A stretch of DNA of 5,242 nt, taken from an uncultured Desulfovibrio sp. (GTDB lineage Bacteria; Desulfobacterota; Desulfovibrionia; Desulfovibrionales; Desulfovibrionaceae). Of this stretch, positions 4,491 through 5,242 are shown in pieces (position 1 is the stretch's first letter; every line of letters begins with the position of its first letter). The stretch covers positions 1 to 5,242 of the forward strand of contig USCL01000256.1 in the NCBI GenBank assembly GCA_900553145.1, written 5' to 3'. A model generated the notes under the pieces. That model was not told the origin of the DNA. It saw only the letters and a list, made by a program, of their open reading frames with translations, and made no database searches. A program made the position numbers and the translations under genes.

Positions 4491-5198
4491 ATGAGCAGTA
4501 TCGCCGATCGACTCGTTTTTTTGCGCGGAAGCGCCACACAGGCCGAATTTGCCGATCGTGTCGGCATCAATGTGAATACATTGCGCGGATATGAGAAAGG
4601 GCGGGCCTTGCCCGGGTATGAAGTCCTGGAGGCATTATGCTCAAAATTAAACGTTTCACCGCACTGGATTTTGACGGGCCAAGGCAACGTCCTCCAAGAG
4701 GCCGCCTTTTCCGGCCTCAAGGAAACGCCGCGGGCCCTTCCCCTGCCGGAGCTTGCGGAGCCGATGCCCGCGTGTGATGTCGATCTGATCATGATCCCTA
4801 TGGTGGAGGCGCGCCTGTCCGCCGGGCACGGCAGCCTCGAAGTCGGCGGCGGTTCGGAGCGCAGCTACGCCTTCCGCAGCGACTTCCTGCACCGCAAGGG
4901 CAATCCCCGCGACATGGTTCTCATGCGGGTTTCCGGCGACAGCATGGAGCCGGAGATCATGGACAACGACATCGTGCTCATCGATCAGGGCAAGCGCGAC
5001 GTCACCCCCGGGCGCCTCTACGCCATCGGGTTTGACGAGGCCATCTACCTCAAGCGCATCGACATCCTTCCCGGCAAGGTCATCCTCAAGAGCACCAATG
5101 CCGCCTACCCGCCCGTCGAGCTCGACACCCGGGGCGACTGCGAGGACGCCTTCCGCGTCATCGGCCGCGTCCTCTGGTGCGGCAGGGAGTACAAGTAA
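4491..5198 (+). CDS. Phage repressor: helix-turn-helix plus S24 (LexA/CI-like) self-cleaving domain
   Basis: The 235-residue product is a complete CI/LexA-type prophage repressor. Residues 1-65 form a Cro/C1-type helix-turn-helix (TQAEFADRVGINVNTLRGYE at 16-35 spans the two key helices), ending in the typical SPHWILTGQG (56-65). After a linker the S24 domain begins with the cleavage site ARLSAGHGS (107-115), with the scissile bond expected between Ala111 and Gly112. Catalytic Ser151 lies in SGDSMEP (148-154), and the general base is Lys188 in YLKR (186-189). All three elements are intact, so RecA-stimulated self-cleavage and SOS induction are expected. The ATG at 4491 has only a weak purine-rich ribosome site (CAGAGA), consistent with low repressor expression. 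It is divergent from the Mor-family activator and probably represses that side and itself. Confidence 0.94.
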   Translation: MSSIADRLVFLRGSATQAEFADRVGINVNTLRGYEKGRALPGYEVLEALCSKLNVSPHWILTGQGNVLQEAAFSGLKETPRALPLPELAEPMPACDVDLIMIPMVEARLSAGHGSLEVGGGSERSYAFRSDFLHRKGNPRDMVLMRVSGDSMEPEIMDNDIVLIDQGKRDVTPGRLYAIGFDEAIYLKRIDILPGKVILKSTNAAYPPVELDTRGDCEDAFRVIGRVLWCGREYK

Positions 5199-5212
5199 GT
5201 TTGGGGAGGGGG

Positions 5213-5242
5213 AGGGGAAACTTTCTGGAGAAAGTTTCCCCT
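5213..5242 (+). terminator. Strong hairpin terminator downstream of the repressor
   Basis: AGGGGAAACTTTCT (5213-5226) and AGAAAGTTTCCCCT (5229-5242) form a perfect 14-bp inverted repeat, realistically 13 bp or fewer with a small loop. It begins 14 bases after the repressor stop and ends exactly at the window edge. Any following T-tract lies outside, and the G-rich run before it (5203-5212) may extend the stem beyond the edge. Position and stability support transcription termination of the repressor. Confidence 0.75.

Noticed and set aside
1..5242. CRISPR array, tRNA, rRNA or insertion sequence
   Set aside because: No regularly spaced identical repeats, no cloverleaf-like segment with a T-arm motif, and no transposase or terminal inverted repeats were seen.

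Overview
The window is GC-rich and is almost entirely prophage. It holds a repressor, a late-gene activator, a lysis cassette and the large terminase subunit of a tailed temperate phage. The activator belongs to the Mor/C family, which is characteristic of Mu-like transposable phages, so a Mu-like or mosaic ancestry is the best guess. The style of the GC-rich genes and the long G-rich/C-rich hairpin terminators suggests a Desulfovibrionaceae-type host (Desulfovibrio or Bilophila). That host call is an impression from sequence style, not a demonstrated match.

Layout, right to left. A LexA/CI-type S24 repressor (4491-5198, +) is transcribed rightwards and ends at a strong hairpin that closes the window. 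To its left is a 319-bp intergenic region whose right half is strikingly AT-rich, with several inverted repeats that look like operators. Divergent from the repressor is a Mor-family activator (3659-4171, -) with an internal duplication of its dimerisation motif. The same strand then carries a compact operon: a holin-like three-helix membrane protein (3208-3570), a secreted lytic transglycosylase endolysin (2504-3148), an Rz-like inner-membrane spanin (1918-2511) with an Rz1-like lipoprotein (2037-2219) wholly embedded in another frame, a 90-residue membrane/coiled-coil protein (1649-1921) and the large terminase (55-1647). From the endolysin onward the genes overlap by 8 nt, overlap by 4 nt, or are separated by 1 nt, and most have clear Shine-Dalgarno sequences.

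How it would work (inference). The repressor binds the AT-rich region, controls its own promoter and blocks the leftward activator. RecA-stimulated self-cleavage at an Ala-Gly bond would relieve repression. The activator would then turn on the leftward lysis and packaging genes. Holin, endolysin and the Rz/Rz1 pair would breach the inner membrane, the murein and the outer membrane in turn, and the terminase would package DNA.

Most notable points: the embedded Rz1 gene starts with GTG behind a perfect AGGAGG; the activator has a duplicated motif; the repressor lies directly beside the late activator with no transposase or replication genes between them; no small terminase subunit is visible; and host-style hairpins lie at both ends of the window, one containing the terminase stop codon. 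The last three points could mean a rearranged or reduced prophage. Nothing here is clearly a wholly new system.
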